Positions 38,301 to 48,905 of a stretch of 64,000 bases of DNA are shown here, piece by piece. Both the position numbers and the translations under genes were made by a program. The notes beneath the pieces were generated by a model. The model saw only the letters and a program-made list of their open reading frames with translations. It ran no database searches and was not told where the DNA came from. The DNA is taken from positions 857,064-921,063 of the forward strand of contig NW_019091471.1 in NCBI RefSeq assembly GCF_001949145.1, in the 5' to 3' direction. Positions within the stretch are counted from its first letter, which is position 1; each line of letters starts with the position of its first letter. The DNA is from Acanthaster planci (taxonomy: Eukaryota > Echinodermata > Asteroidea > Valvatida > Acanthasteridae).

Positions 38301-41300
38301 GACAACACCAAAGGATGACAATGTGTCAAATGATGAAGACTCAGGTCAGTACGCTATAGACCCCACGAGGACGATAGAAATAAATAAATTCATCACTACA
38401 ATCACAGTGAAAAACACTTTTCAAAGCGTGGTGACTCGGGATTACGTAGAACGTTGGGTACTCATGCTTCAGTAAAGCGCTGTTAATGCCGCGCCTTAAA
38501 GTGCATCTGGACCAGATTCCAAACCTCCGTACTAACATGATACATCGTCTTCATTAACACCAGTACTCAATCCAATTAACATGTTTAGATTATCAGGGAT
38601 TCATGAGTTATAATCCATATACCCATCGCATCAACTTGGTTTGCATGCACATGCAAACTCAACCCCTTACAAACCATTAATATGTTTCTACTCACCCGCT
38701 TGCTCGCAAGCCAGCTGCAAAAATGCGCGCAAATTTCCGTTTAAGGCATTTAAAATTCAACTTGACGGGATGCAGAGCTTTTCACATACAAGGGCGCCTC
38801 TTGTTGATTTTCGCCTGTAAGCCAAAAGGCGCTCGTAATTTATGTCAGTCAGGTGTTATAGATAAACAGTTGTATTTAGCGTGAAATGCATAATTTGTTT
38901 AATCTTAGATCTCATTTTGTGTTTCCATACGGGTGTCTGTTTGGTTGGTGTTTCGTTTACATATTATGCAGACGGAGGGATGAAAACCCTGACCATCGTG
39001 TTGGCGTCAAGCCTTCCAGTAGTGATAGTCGCTGTGCTTGGGGTCAGTGGGTTCTACATCTACCGATACTGCCAAAAACTGAAGCAGGACCGCAAGCCGC
39101 ACCCTCCCACAAGTAACACAGAGAGCACCAGCCTGGACCTGACGACTGAGGATAGTGATGTCAAGGTCATAGGCCAAGACACACCGCCTGAGAGTCCTGT
39201 GCACCTGCGCGGCAATTATCTGCCCATCTCTCTGAGCACGGTGATTGGGAGAGGACGCTTCGGCGCGGTCTGGAAGGCGGACCTGAAGGAGGGCGACGGC
39301 CCCGCCGACGAGACGGTCGTGGCTGTCAAGATCTTCCACGAGATCGACTCAGCCTCCTGGAGCGTGGAGAAGGAGATGTTCACTGACGAGACGGTCATGC
39401 TCAAGCACGACAACGTGGTGGAGTTCATCGCGGCCGAAGTTCGGCAGGGCAGCTATGACTCCCAACGCCAGTTCTGGTTGGTCACCAGGTACTACTCTAA
39501 GGGCTCACTGTACCAGTACCTGAAGCATCACACTGTTGGCTGGCAGGAATTGTGCCGGCTGGCGGGCACGACGGCCCGCGGGGTCGCACATCTTCACGCC
39601 GAGGTATACGGGCCGCATGGCCTCCACAAGGTCCCCGTGGCTCACCGGGACCTGAAGAGCTCCAACGTGCTGGTGAAAGATGACGGGACGTGCGCCATAG
39701 CAGACTTCGGATTGTCTATACAACTAGACCCGACGCTGTCTATTGACCAATTGGCAAATAGCGGTCAGGTAGGTGGAACAGCAGGCAGATGTGAAAAGTT
39801 ATGCAGGGCAAATCAAGAGGAGCTCATTAACTCTATCCTACCAAAAGACACTTTGTACCTTTATAGGCCTACAAGGAAACTTTACCTTGACCAATGGTAG
39901 GCGTTGGGTTTCTCAATAAACTGTGCCGTTGGTGTTGGAACTAAAAACTTAGTACTAGCTTGTCTCAATCGTCCAAAGTACTGAGACCCCCTACGGTCGG
40001 CAATGACGCATGCGCTTACAGATAAATCTATTGCCAAGCGGAATCCACTTTGAATGCCAAGAGTTCTGATTCATCCTGTGTTTTCTTTAACAACCATACA
40101 GGGAAACAGATTCGAGTTAATCACCTGAAATCCAGCAAACCTAATTCATCGGGATATTTTTTAACCCTTTATGATTTGCTGAACAACAGGACGGAGGTTC
40201 GGAAAGATTTACCACTGCATGTCTATACAGAATGTGAGCAAATCTATTGGACCATTCGTTTCAATCATTCTTCCTTCATCCCCCAGGCGGGAACCCCCCG
40301 CTACATGGCCCCTGAAGCCTTGGAGAGCAAAGTCAACCTTCACGACATCGAGTCCTTTAAACAGATGGACGTGTACTCTCTCAGTCTCATCGTTTGGGAG
40401 ATAGCAAAACGATGCCACATTGGCGACGGTAAGCAGGAATTGTATAACACTCCCGAACCTGGTATTAGGTCATGATAAAAGCCAAGTTTTGTAAGGCTGT
40501 GCCAAATACCCAAATTTCCAAACGAGTATTATTTTCCGAATCTGAATATTCGAATGCAAAATTCATTAAAAGGATATGGGGAATTTTCTTTTGTTTTTAA
40601 TGATAAAAATTGCACTATGGAGGCTTGTTTCCAGCAGATTTAAATGAAAAGCGACAGAAATCTTTCAACGACTCAAAAAGTAAATTTTTTATTTAAAATG
40701 TAACAGAAATACAAAAGGAATAGAAATCTTGAACAGGGCAAGAAGTATTGTTTGTCTCTTAAATCTTGCTAAATCGTGGCTGAGGATACTCCTAGACGTG
40801 AGAAGCTATTATTGTGATTACAATGTACAATATTTGTGTGCGTTGTTACAACTGATTTTGTATATGGTTATAATAATCAAGAATCTGCCAGTCGGTAAGA
40901 CCGAATATTCGATCGAATTGAAGGTCGAATATTCGAAAAGTGAGTTATTCGAATTAACTCAGCCCTAAAGACTTGTTATTCCAACAGATTCAAAGTAACT
41001 TACCCTTGCAATCTATGCTGACAAGGACTTTTTGATGTAAAATTTGACCGGAGAAGAAGGCTTGACTCTGGAAATAACTTTGTGTCATTCAGCTAACTGT
41101 CGACAGTCCTACATGTATTAACGCTACACGCGGTCACAATGTTACAATATTAGCTTTTCTGTACGTGTGTGTTTTTGTCCGCACCCGCATTTGATAATTT
41201 GTTTGCCGCGTTTCACTCCTGTACTTTACTTCAATGAACGTTTTGTGCAACTTATGAAAACAGACACAAGGGACACTGAAAACGCGTGTATGAAAAAGCG

Positions 41301-43811
41301 CATTTGGGCTGTAAAGATTTGCGACCTAGAATTTATACTGGCACTTTTACCATGGTTTTAGGGAGGGAAATTGTCGCCGGCAGCGATGAATACCGTCTAG
41401 AAATATGTTTACGAGATATCGTCCAAATACGCCTTAATTGGCCGTTCAAGTATGCCTGAGTCGCAGACCAATTTTGTCGAAGTGGGCAGTTTGAATTATA
41501 GTTGCGTCTGGTGCAAACGCCGATGGCAGATCAGGCTTATGCTGTGAAACATTTCAAATTGTTTCCACACTGTGCGTCAATCAAAATCCATATAAGCGGT
41601 ACATTTATGACCACAGGCTTCGGATTATTTGTGTGTATTTAAGCTAACCTCCCGGTTCCTGTCCCTGACCTACAGAAGGAGAGATCCGTTAGAGGAAGTT
41701 GAGAATGTGGAAATCAAAACCTGTTCGGATCGGCACAACATCACGCAATCATTCGGACGGCCGCGTCCGGTGCATGTCCATGTGCGTGTTGCTAGTCGAA
41801 CTGATTCAGGTTGACAAGCGCTCTTCCTGTCCAACTGATTTGGGGTGTCTGGGTGTGTGTTCCTATAAGTGGATTGCCAGACTATTGGCCACCACTTTCA
41901 CCGATTGCTATTGTCTTGGCCTCGTGGACAACAGGGGGCGCTGTTGTTCCCATCAGAAAAATGAAAACTGACAATTAATCTTGCAGGCTGCGTCCAAATT
42001 CTTTTGTTAAGAGGCTGGAAATATCTTGTGTTTATACAGGAAATGCACGAAGACCCTAGCTTGCGGTCTCTACTGGCACATACGTAATTTTTAGCCGTAG
42101 CAAAATAATTGCGATGTACGGTCTCATTTTGTCATGTTGTTCTCACTGGTTCACTTTCAGAGCATTTACCCCTGCTGTTGTTCAACAGGGATACGCGCGA
42201 GTAGATGTTTTGTGCATTCCTTCTCTCTGCATCAAAATAATTAATGCGCTTACATCTGCTGTATGCAAAGGGATCATTTTCATAAACAGCTTCTCGGTGA
42301 TTCTGCAGCAAACCTGGGCCACACCGTGAGGCCGCCATCTAGAAATGAAATTAACCTTCTGAAAGATTAACAGAACCAGGTTCTTGATAACTATGCTGGC
42401 AACGTCTTTGGCCAGCGTGGCGTTTTCATAATTATACAGCTCACACTATGTTAAAATTCTTCTCATTGCATGTAGGCCTACTATTGTATTCCCACAATTG
42501 CCACCCTGGTTTACCAAACCGTTGGTGGCAAAATGTGCGGCTGGAGCGTAGCTAAAGAAAGGCCTCTGGTGGTTAATATGCTAAGCGTCAAAGTGCCATT
42601 TTGGTGAAAACTACTGCCAATCACAGTTTATGGTCGCGAATACAGAATGGCACTCGATTTTTAAGAACATACACTGTAAAGGCCGTTCAGCATGTACAGG
42701 GTCGATTGGCTATATTTCAGGTGCCCGATTTTTTGCCGATTTTCACTAACTCATTATGCATTAGCCTGAACACGCGCGCGTCGTTGTGGTTTTTGTGTAT
42801 GTTCATTTGCATTTTTAACAGAACTTTTTGTTTTACACGATAAAATAGCTAGAAATACCCAATAAGTTTCAAATTTGACCCCATTTACTTTTGTACAGTT
42901 ATGAAATACGACATTCACATAAAAGCATACCTCAAGAATTTTGATTGAGTACATGTTCTCGTTGCGTGGAGGCACCGGAAATCTTCATTTCTCGTCTAGT
43001 CTCGCAACTTCCCGAGGTCAATATCTAGACTGTACGTGTATCGTGCAATTAGGGGAGACGGTATTAGTCCACCAGACACAATTGTTTGTATCGAAGCAGA
43101 TTTAACAAAATCATTTGAATCCCCCCCCCTCAAATAAAAACTCGAAGGGGAATGCTGTGACTATTTTTTTTTTGGCAGTGGTGTCAGCAGCACCGGAGCA
43201 CCAGCTCCCATTTTTTGACAGCGTCGCCGGTAGGGCGAACATCGAGGACATGAAGACGGTAGTTGCACTGCAGAGAGAACGGCCCACCATCCCACCTTCG
43301 TGGAGTGAAAATACGGTAAGAAAATCCACTGTAACCCCAAACAACACCACCATCAACCAATCTATGACAAATATCAGTTCGTTGACTGTATAAGGGACCA
43401 TCATTTTAAAACCTGGTTAATTTGTACAAAGAATGCAACTGTGTGGTTGTGTACAATGGCGATAAGCAGTAATCTTTAAATTAATATTCAGTGTGCGTGT
43501 GGACTGGAAAGTCTTGGCAAATAGGCACTGGGCGGGAAAAATTAGTTTAAAAATGAAATGAAGTCATGAGCTGGGATTTGTTGTCATTGATGGTGAGACA
43601 GGAAATCTGATTTTATGTGCGTTTGTTTTTGTGTGATGGCTTAAAGGGGATGCAGCTTGTATCGGCTACCATGGAGGACTGCTGGGATAGCGACCCAGAG
43701 GCTCGGCTCACAGCGCACTGCGTGGAGGCCCGTTTCACGGAAATCATCACCTGGACTGAGGGCGAACAGAACCCGGGGCACAATGATATTAACACTATTA
43801 CTGTGGTTTGA
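32245..43811 (+). CDS. TGFBR2: TGF-beta receptor type II, complete six-exon gene
   Basis: This is a single-pass serine/threonine kinase that binds TGF-beta and phosphorylates the type I receptor (family knowledge). Exons: 32245-32329, 37865-38344, 38972-39768, 40287-40428, 43179-43315, 43647-43811. They sum to 1806 nt, 601 residues plus stop, and all five junctions are in phase. A signal peptide lies at about 1-34 (hydrophobic [14 protein letters not shown]). The cysteine-rich ectodomain ends in [10 protein letters not shown]. The membrane helix is about 195-219. The kinase shows [13 protein letters not shown] (279-291), VAVK with K308, HRDLKSSN (D415), ADFGL (D433) and GTPRYMAPE (456-464). 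LANSGQ before the activation segment, [16 protein letters not shown] and [12 protein letters not shown] are type II hallmarks closest to TGFBR2 rather than ActR2 or BMPR2. Length fits the family (about 570). The C-terminus is ITVV. Confidence 0.95.
32330..37864. other. TGFBR2 intron 1
   Basis: 5.5 kb, clearly poorer in ACATGTAC words than the SNX4 introns. A GC- and CpG-richer patch lies at about 34970-35130, and a small TTTCTCAAT tandem at about 36258-36291. A 79-codon frame at 33370-33609 with a hydrophobic stretch was considered as an alternative signal exon. No gene is supported. Confidence 0.6.
36258..36291 (+). repeat. TTTCTCAAT micro-tandem
   Basis: Three to four imperfect copies of TTT(T)CTCAAT run head to tail. 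A short local duplication within the intron. Confidence 0.6.
37865..38344 (+). CDS. TGFBR2: TGFBR2 exon 2 (ligand-binding ectodomain)
   Basis: The acceptor TTTATTTGTAG is followed by a Cys-rich domain: [31 protein letters not shown] and the closing [16 protein letters not shown] box of the three-finger fold. A Pro/Thr-rich stalk ([11 protein letters not shown]...) leads to the donor GACTCAG|GTCAGT. An N-glycosylation site is visible at Asn-Glu-Thr. Confidence 0.93.
38345..38971. other. TGFBR2 intron 2
   Basis: 627-bp intron between GTCAGT and TATTATGCAG. Nothing else was recognised. Confidence 0.8.
38972..39768 (+). CDS. TGFBR2: TGFBR2 exon 3 (membrane helix and most of kinase)
   Basis: The 797-nt exon encodes the transmembrane segment ([19 protein letters not shown]), the juxtamembrane region and the kinase from the Gly-rich loop to LANSGQ. 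It is GC-rich, unlike its introns. A single large exon spanning this region recalls the vertebrate gene structure. Reading past the GTAGGT donor stays open to 39900 but loses homology at once. Confidence 0.97.
39769..40286. other. TGFBR2 intron 3
   Basis: 518-bp intron. Open frames extend into it from both flanking exons, but the homology stops at the splice sites. Confidence 0.85.
40287..40428 (+). CDS. TGFBR2: TGFBR2 exon 4 (activation segment and APE motif)
   Basis: The exon starts [20 protein letters not shown] after TTCATCCCCCAG and ends CHIGD plus one base before GTAAGC. It includes the [11 protein letters not shown] helix F. It matches the family without gaps. Confidence 0.96.
40429..43178. 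other. TGFBR2 intron 4
   Basis: 2.75-kb intron with a hAT-like element at its 5' end (40493-40967). The remainder shows no supported gene; the acceptor is preceded by a T-run at 43164-43173. Confidence 0.75.
40493..40967. mobile_element. hAT-like non-autonomous element
   Basis: The left end reads AAGGCTGTGCCAAATACC and the right end, on the other strand, TTAGGGCTGAGTTAATTCG. Both ends carry GAATATTCGAA words just inside. (C)AGGGCTGxG ends with ATTCGAAT-rich subterminal repeats are typical of hAT MITEs in animals. No clear 8-bp target duplication was found, so the exact ends may be off by a few bases. Confidence 0.55.
43179..43315 (+). CDS. TGFBR2: TGFBR2 exon 5 (kinase C-lobe)
   Basis: After TTTTTTGGCAG the exon encodes [16 protein letters not shown], then [21 protein letters not shown] and ENT before GTAAGA. 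It corresponds to the YEPPFG...VESMKDNVL...RPEIPSFW part of the receptor. The usual E-P-P-F is replaced by H-Q-L-P-F-F. Confidence 0.9.
43316..43646. other. TGFBR2 intron 5
   Basis: 331-bp intron between GTAAGA and a short acceptor (GCTTAAAG) with a weak pyrimidine tract. Nothing else was seen. Confidence 0.8.
43647..43811 (+). CDS. TGFBR2: TGFBR2 exon 6 (kinase end and short tail)
   Basis: The exon encodes [20 protein letters not shown] and continues [14 protein letters not shown], then a 20-residue tail ending NTITVV and a TGA. [12 protein letters not shown] with the invariant Arg is the end of the kinase fold. The last four residues fit a class I PDZ ligand (T at -2, V at 0). Confidence 0.94.
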   Translation, partial: GMQLVSATMEDCWDSDPEARLTAHCVEARFTEIITWTEGEQNPGHNDINTITVV

Positions 43812-44452
43812 GCCACCACTCGGTGACTCGGGTCGAAACATGAGAAAATTTAACGTTTGCGACCCCATGCGTCATTTAAGTTGGGAAGGTTGTGTCAAAA
43901 TCATAACAATCAAAACGGTTCTTCAAGTAACGATAGCTGCAGATGTTAGATAATTATTGAGCCTTTTGTGCAATTATCATACAGTTATACAAAGTGCCTC
44001 TGCTAGTATCCGTCGCCCTAGCTGTGGTGACAACTAATTTCTTGGAGCTCAACAATCCCATTGACATAAGACTTGTCTGAGAGGGCTTCCAGAGTTAAAG
44101 CTACATCTATTGTCAGCGTGTCGTTGCGTACTTCCAATGGAGCTAAGACCCAGGCCTAGCTCTAGACAACAGATTCGGATGTGCAGCCTAACTTAATGAA
44201 TTACGGCAAAAGATTCTAACAATACTTTGCGTTTCGTTTGCAGTATTTTGTTGAAGAGATTAACCGTCAACGGCGCGCGGGTAGTGGCTACGAGCAAACA
44301 AGTGCCATAAATGGTGATCTTTGAATCATGCACATTTTTGCTTTCTATGCATTTTTGAGTGTAAATATTCCTTATTTTATGTGTAAATATATCAGACATG
44401 ACTAGAGCAATACTTTTTACGTTCTTATTCGACAGAGTAATCCCAGAAAGTT

Positions 44453-44671
44453 CTAATCTTTTGTATCAAAGGTTCCAGCCGTCAATTCCTCGATAGACCG
44501 CATGGACATCTTAAGTAGTAGTTGGCGTTTTACTCTCTCAAACCGTGAATGTGTGCCTCCAATTACAATGGATATGTTCAGTGCCGTACCGAATCCGAAC
44601 TGGCTGTGGTCAGCCAGTGCTTGCTCGATTATCTCGATATCTTGAGGTATGTTATCATAGGCACGTATGTA
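44453..44671 (-). pseudogene. Coding-like fragment, family unknown
   Basis: On the minus strand 73 codons stay open and read like protein: DIEIIEQALADHSQFGFGTA, then IGGTHSRFERVKRQL and SMRSIEELTAGTF before TAG. An in-frame stop lies just upstream of 44671 and no acceptor was found. The composition (alternating charged and hydrophobic residues, helical at the end) is unlike the chance frames nearby. I do not recognise it. A fragment of a mobile-element protein or of a lost gene is most likely. Confidence 0.35.
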
Positions 44672-45917
44672 TCACATTCCGTAACCATTTCACATTCCTG
44701 TATGCTGACATAACAGGACAATGTTCATTGCTCCTTTCATCTGACGCTGTCACATTAATAGGTTATCGACCCCCCCCCGGCCGAACACACAGGAACAAAA
44801 CAAACCAACCAACAACAAAACAACAAAGTTTCATAGACATTTTTATCCCTTGACTCTTTGTGGTCTTCCGTGAGGTCCATAAAAACGTCACGTTACATGA
44901 CTGTGAAAATCCCAGAAACCTTAAAACTGTAGGCATTTAACTGCACTTGACCGATTGCTCCCACCAGATCAGTCAATGTCATGTGAAATACTGGTATCTA
45001 ACTTCACCGTTAATTTTCTGTCAGAATCTTCACGCTTAAATCATTCCTCTGTAAGTAGCTTTATAGGCAGCTGAAAAAAGTTTTTATATAAAATAATTAC
45101 ACGAATCAGATACAATTTTCGCTAAATTATGGTTTTACGTGTATTATATATACCCAAATATGATTTACCTTTATGTTTTGGCTATAAGGCTCACCTGTTT
45201 ATATGGTTGACATTTCTGTGCATGCTGATTGATACATTGCCATCGATAGATTTAAAATATATATTTGGTTTGTTGGTTTGCTGTTTCAGATTTGAAGATG
45301 TTTATATGAGTTTTATTTTGTATTATGTTGATGGCACCCAGTGTCATCGCTATAACAGTTTACATGTACATACTTCGCATGTAAGTAAAGCTGTCTGTCT
45401 TGCACGCATTAGAAAAGTATCCTGTAGGAAGGCAGGCTAAACAAAAAAGTGGAATATGCAATAAAACAATTAAGGGTGAAAATAAAGAATAGTTCGAGTT
45501 TTACTCACATCTTATTGGTGAAAGATGTGCAGAAAAACTTGATGGGAGTGTTGGCTGTGATGTTTGCTCTGTAACTGTGGCTCTGAAAACTGGAAAGCTG
45601 TCACAACACGTTACAAAGAAGAACTGAAGTTAGACGAGCATACGGGCAAAGCAACGAATCAAGGGCAACGGAAGAGCGCCGACGCCATCGGATAACCGAA
45701 GAGCATGGAACACAGTGCAACTCCCCTCCATCATTTAAAACATAAATGCATCAAGAATCTTTTCCGCCGTAATTAAATAACCTAAACTTAATACTTAGGT
45801 TAGCATTAACAATTACCATTGAACTGTTGTACCTGGAAGGCCGTTGGAAGACAATGAAGAAATGCTCAGTTTTTAACGTGGGAGGAGAATTCCAAGATAA
45901 ACTCAACGGGAAAAACT

Positions 45918-46235
45918 AGGTGCAGATCCAGGAATTTTTCCGGGGGGGGGACTGTCAGGTCGTAGGTTTTTCCTTAATGTCTCGTTTTTGCGGACAAGGG
46001 AAACCATGATGAAACATTACATGGCATACATTGTGTGCAATGGTATTGGTGCACTAACCTTTGTACACTTTGGCTATTTCAAAATTATTTTCATTTTTTT
46101 TTACATTGTCTTGGTCTCAGAGTGGGAGGGGGTTCGACCCAGGTGGTCACAAAAGAGGAAGAAAACACCATTGTGCCAACTGTACTCGCTTAAATGCCTC
46201 CAAATTTTCCGCACCCCCCAAAAAAAAAATCGGGT
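45918..46235 (+). repeat. Dispersed GCAGATCCAGGAATTTTTCCGG-type repeat
   Basis: The head GTGCAGATCCAGGAATTTTTCC with a G-run, and the tail with TTTTCCGCACCCCCC and an A-run, resemble a common interspersed repeat pattern. Related GGGCGGATC words occur at about 30655 and, inverted, at about 30927. Boundaries are approximate. Confidence 0.35.
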
Positions 46236-48850
46236 CAGCATTCCTCTTATACATTAAATGGTAGAAATTAATGTCGTTTGTGCTGTCGCCAAGTTTTTCA
46301 ACATTCACGTCCCTGTTCTTATTTTCGGCATCGAATCCTGCTGCCTCTTCCCGACCGACTAGGTCAATTCTTTACACCCGCAGAGCAGTACGTTTTAGTC
46401 GATCTGGACCTTGTGGAGGTTATTCCGTATTGTGAACCCCCCTCCCCAGTCCACTCCAGTTTGAGTACCACGTGATGCCCCCTTTGTACCTCTTATCAGG
46501 GCACGGGTTGACTCCACACTGAAACAAGTCATGTTAAGCTGCATGATCACTGATGAGAAGTCCAGTGTGCCGATGAAAACCGCTCGCGCTCTACAGGGTT
46601 GCATGGATATAGCGTTGAGTACGAATTTTCTTCGTCCAATGTGCACATTATATTCACTGCGTCATCGCATTGATGCTACTATGACACGTCAGGCAATTTT
46701 CCGCATTCACCCCGTCACCACTAACAAGTTACATTGGACAGGAACGCAAATACCAATTAACGCAAGCGTTGGTGTGTTCTCTGCATGACGAAAACAAAAC
46801 TCAAGTGTGGAAGTATATAGTCTTGGCCCAAGACGTCGGTGACCGATAGTTGTTTTGTTTCTGTTGAAGAGTGCCCTTGCACAACTAGTTTATCCTTACT
46901 GGCACTTGCGCACAGTCCGCCATCAAGCACTAACGTCTTGAAACCAAGACTAAGAAGTATATGGTTGCATGTCCATTCCTGGCTTATTGTAATCAGTCAA
47001 TGTACATCAATCATTGTCAGCTAAAATTGACAAATTGATTGTTGTCGTTATCTTAAATACGATCTGATAAAAGTGGGGAATAATATCCGCCGGTTGCTAC
47101 CAGGAAAAAGGAAACATTCCACTGACGAGAGAATGAGGTACGGTACGTGTTAGACTTTGCCGATTTTAATGTTGCCAGAGGAACGTCACAAAACAGCCTC
47201 AGGTTAACTTGGCCTTTGACCCCGGCCATGCAACTGCTGATTAAACCTCGTTTTGGTATCCAACAAGATTTCTAATTTGATTACACAAAACACCCACTTC
47301 AACCCGTTGCCCAGCACCAAGATGTTTGCACCGGATAAGGAAACTTGATCTGCAAATATGAATGTATCCTGAGTCACTGAGATAATGACCTAAACCTCAA
47401 GTTGATGGTGCCATTACACGACAGGGCCGATGAGTTATACAAATCTGAAGTTGGCCATCCGAGCCAACACTGCACAAGCAGCTTTTTCTTAGTGGTTTAC
47501 GGACAACTAAACAGTGCGCATATGGGTTAAAATCAACCAGTGTCTGTGTCCCCAAGCAAGGCACTTTTCTCCAGTGGCGTCATTCCCAAGGGTACATATG
47601 TACATGTACGCCCGCTAAGAAAATACTTTGCCACCAGATACTTGTTATTATGAGTACCACGTCCATTTCGCAGCATTTTTCTTTGTGTAATAACGTCACA
47701 AAGGCGAGTCACATTCTGTATACGGTATATACAAAAACTGACCTTTCCGTCATATTTACCTCAATATGCAAATAGGTGGTTCAAATATTACTTGTGTGCA
47801 ACAGTTTTGGGCCGGACGGTATACACCTGATCAAATTTTGTATTTTCCTTCGAGTTACCTTTTTTTGCATGTGGCAACCTTTTATATGACAACATTGTTT
47901 TTAACGTGCAGTGGTATTTTGGGTTTGAACAAACAAACAAACAAACTGGATTATAGACATCCGCCCACTCTTTGTACTTGTCAACTTGGAATGCTAACCC
48001 AGTTTGTGTTTTGACGAGGTTTTAAGTGCACGTAAAGTGCTAACAACAACCACATTTCCTTTAACAACTTGTGAATTCCATAGCAAAGGTCAAATTCGAG
48101 CAAATTGAAAACGGCGCACCGAGTCGCGTGTAGAAAACGGCGACCCAGCGAGAATTTGGACAGTAGGGGTCGACTGGCGGTGCGTTTGGGGTACGGGAGT
48201 GTGTTTTGTAGTTTCTTACAGCCCAAGGGAGTGCTTATTATTCTTACACCGAGTCAGTCACCACATGTATGCACATGGACCCGAAGGCGGTTATTCTACA
48301 TCCAGGTTAGGTCGACGAATCACATCTTGCTCGGAAGTATTTTCGGGTTCTGTAACCAGCAGTTGTCATGGTCTGTGCGAGTAAACCTTGGACCGGATCA
48401 TGGCAAAGTGTTTTGCGCGGTCCTTAAGTTCGTTTCCTTCTCTTCTTAAAGACAGAGCCTTTCCTAGGAAAGTAGCATATGTTGAGGCCAACGACGGCGT
48501 GCGAAAGTACATGTACATGCAGTGTTTGTGTGGGTAATTTTCTCAGCACTTTAATTGCAGGCAACTTGAAAATGGGTGGACTCAACAGACGATCGCATAG
48601 CTTGAAAAAATGTACCTGCAGTCTTCTGTTGCCATCAAATCGTGAACCACTAACAACTCGCTCAATGGAGACCTTCCTAGGGTGACTGTGGCATTCGCGC
48701 ACATCCAGGGTGAAGAGTTGAGGGTTGCTGGCCGATTGCTAAGAGGCAACGGGTGTGAAGTACCCTCGTATTCTCACGGGTTTGGGTCGCTGGACTGGAG
48801 CTGTCCTGCCGTTTTTTGACATAGCATTTAGGCTGTGCTGTCAGCTGAAC

Positions 48851-48905
48851 ATGGACTACCTCAACCGTCTATACCCACCACCGAAACAGACTACGCCTGC
48901 AGCGG
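48851..48905 (+). CDS. Possible first exon, phase 1
   Basis: ATG opens MDYLNRLYPPPKQTTPAA plus one base before a GTAATT donor. The phase fits the acceptor at 53088, so it could be an alternative first exon of the helical-protein gene, but it could equally be chance. No homology supports it. Confidence 0.2.

Larger units (their letters stand above)
43812..48850. other. TGFBR2 3' flank and intergenic DNA
   Basis: An AATAAA at 45460-45465 could end a long TGFBR2 3' UTR, but nothing confirms that. A coding-like minus-strand fragment lies at 44453-44671. At about 45918-46235 is a repeat of the CAGATCCAGGAATTTTTCCGGGGGG type. A-rich CAAA runs near 44795-44828 and 47931-47946 look like repeat tails. 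No complete gene is supported. Confidence 0.5.

Noticed and set aside
39007-39723. Minus-strand open frames in the kinase exon
   Set aside because: Shadows of the strongly coding plus-strand kinase exon.
39769-39900. In-frame read-through from TGFBR2 exon 3 giving a truncated kinase
   Set aside because: Homology stops exactly at the GTAGGT donor, and exon 4 resumes it in phase; the extension has no conserved residues.
40050-40286. Open frame leading into TGFBR2 exon 4
   Set aside because: It is intronic and open by chance; the similarity starts after the CCCCCAG acceptor.
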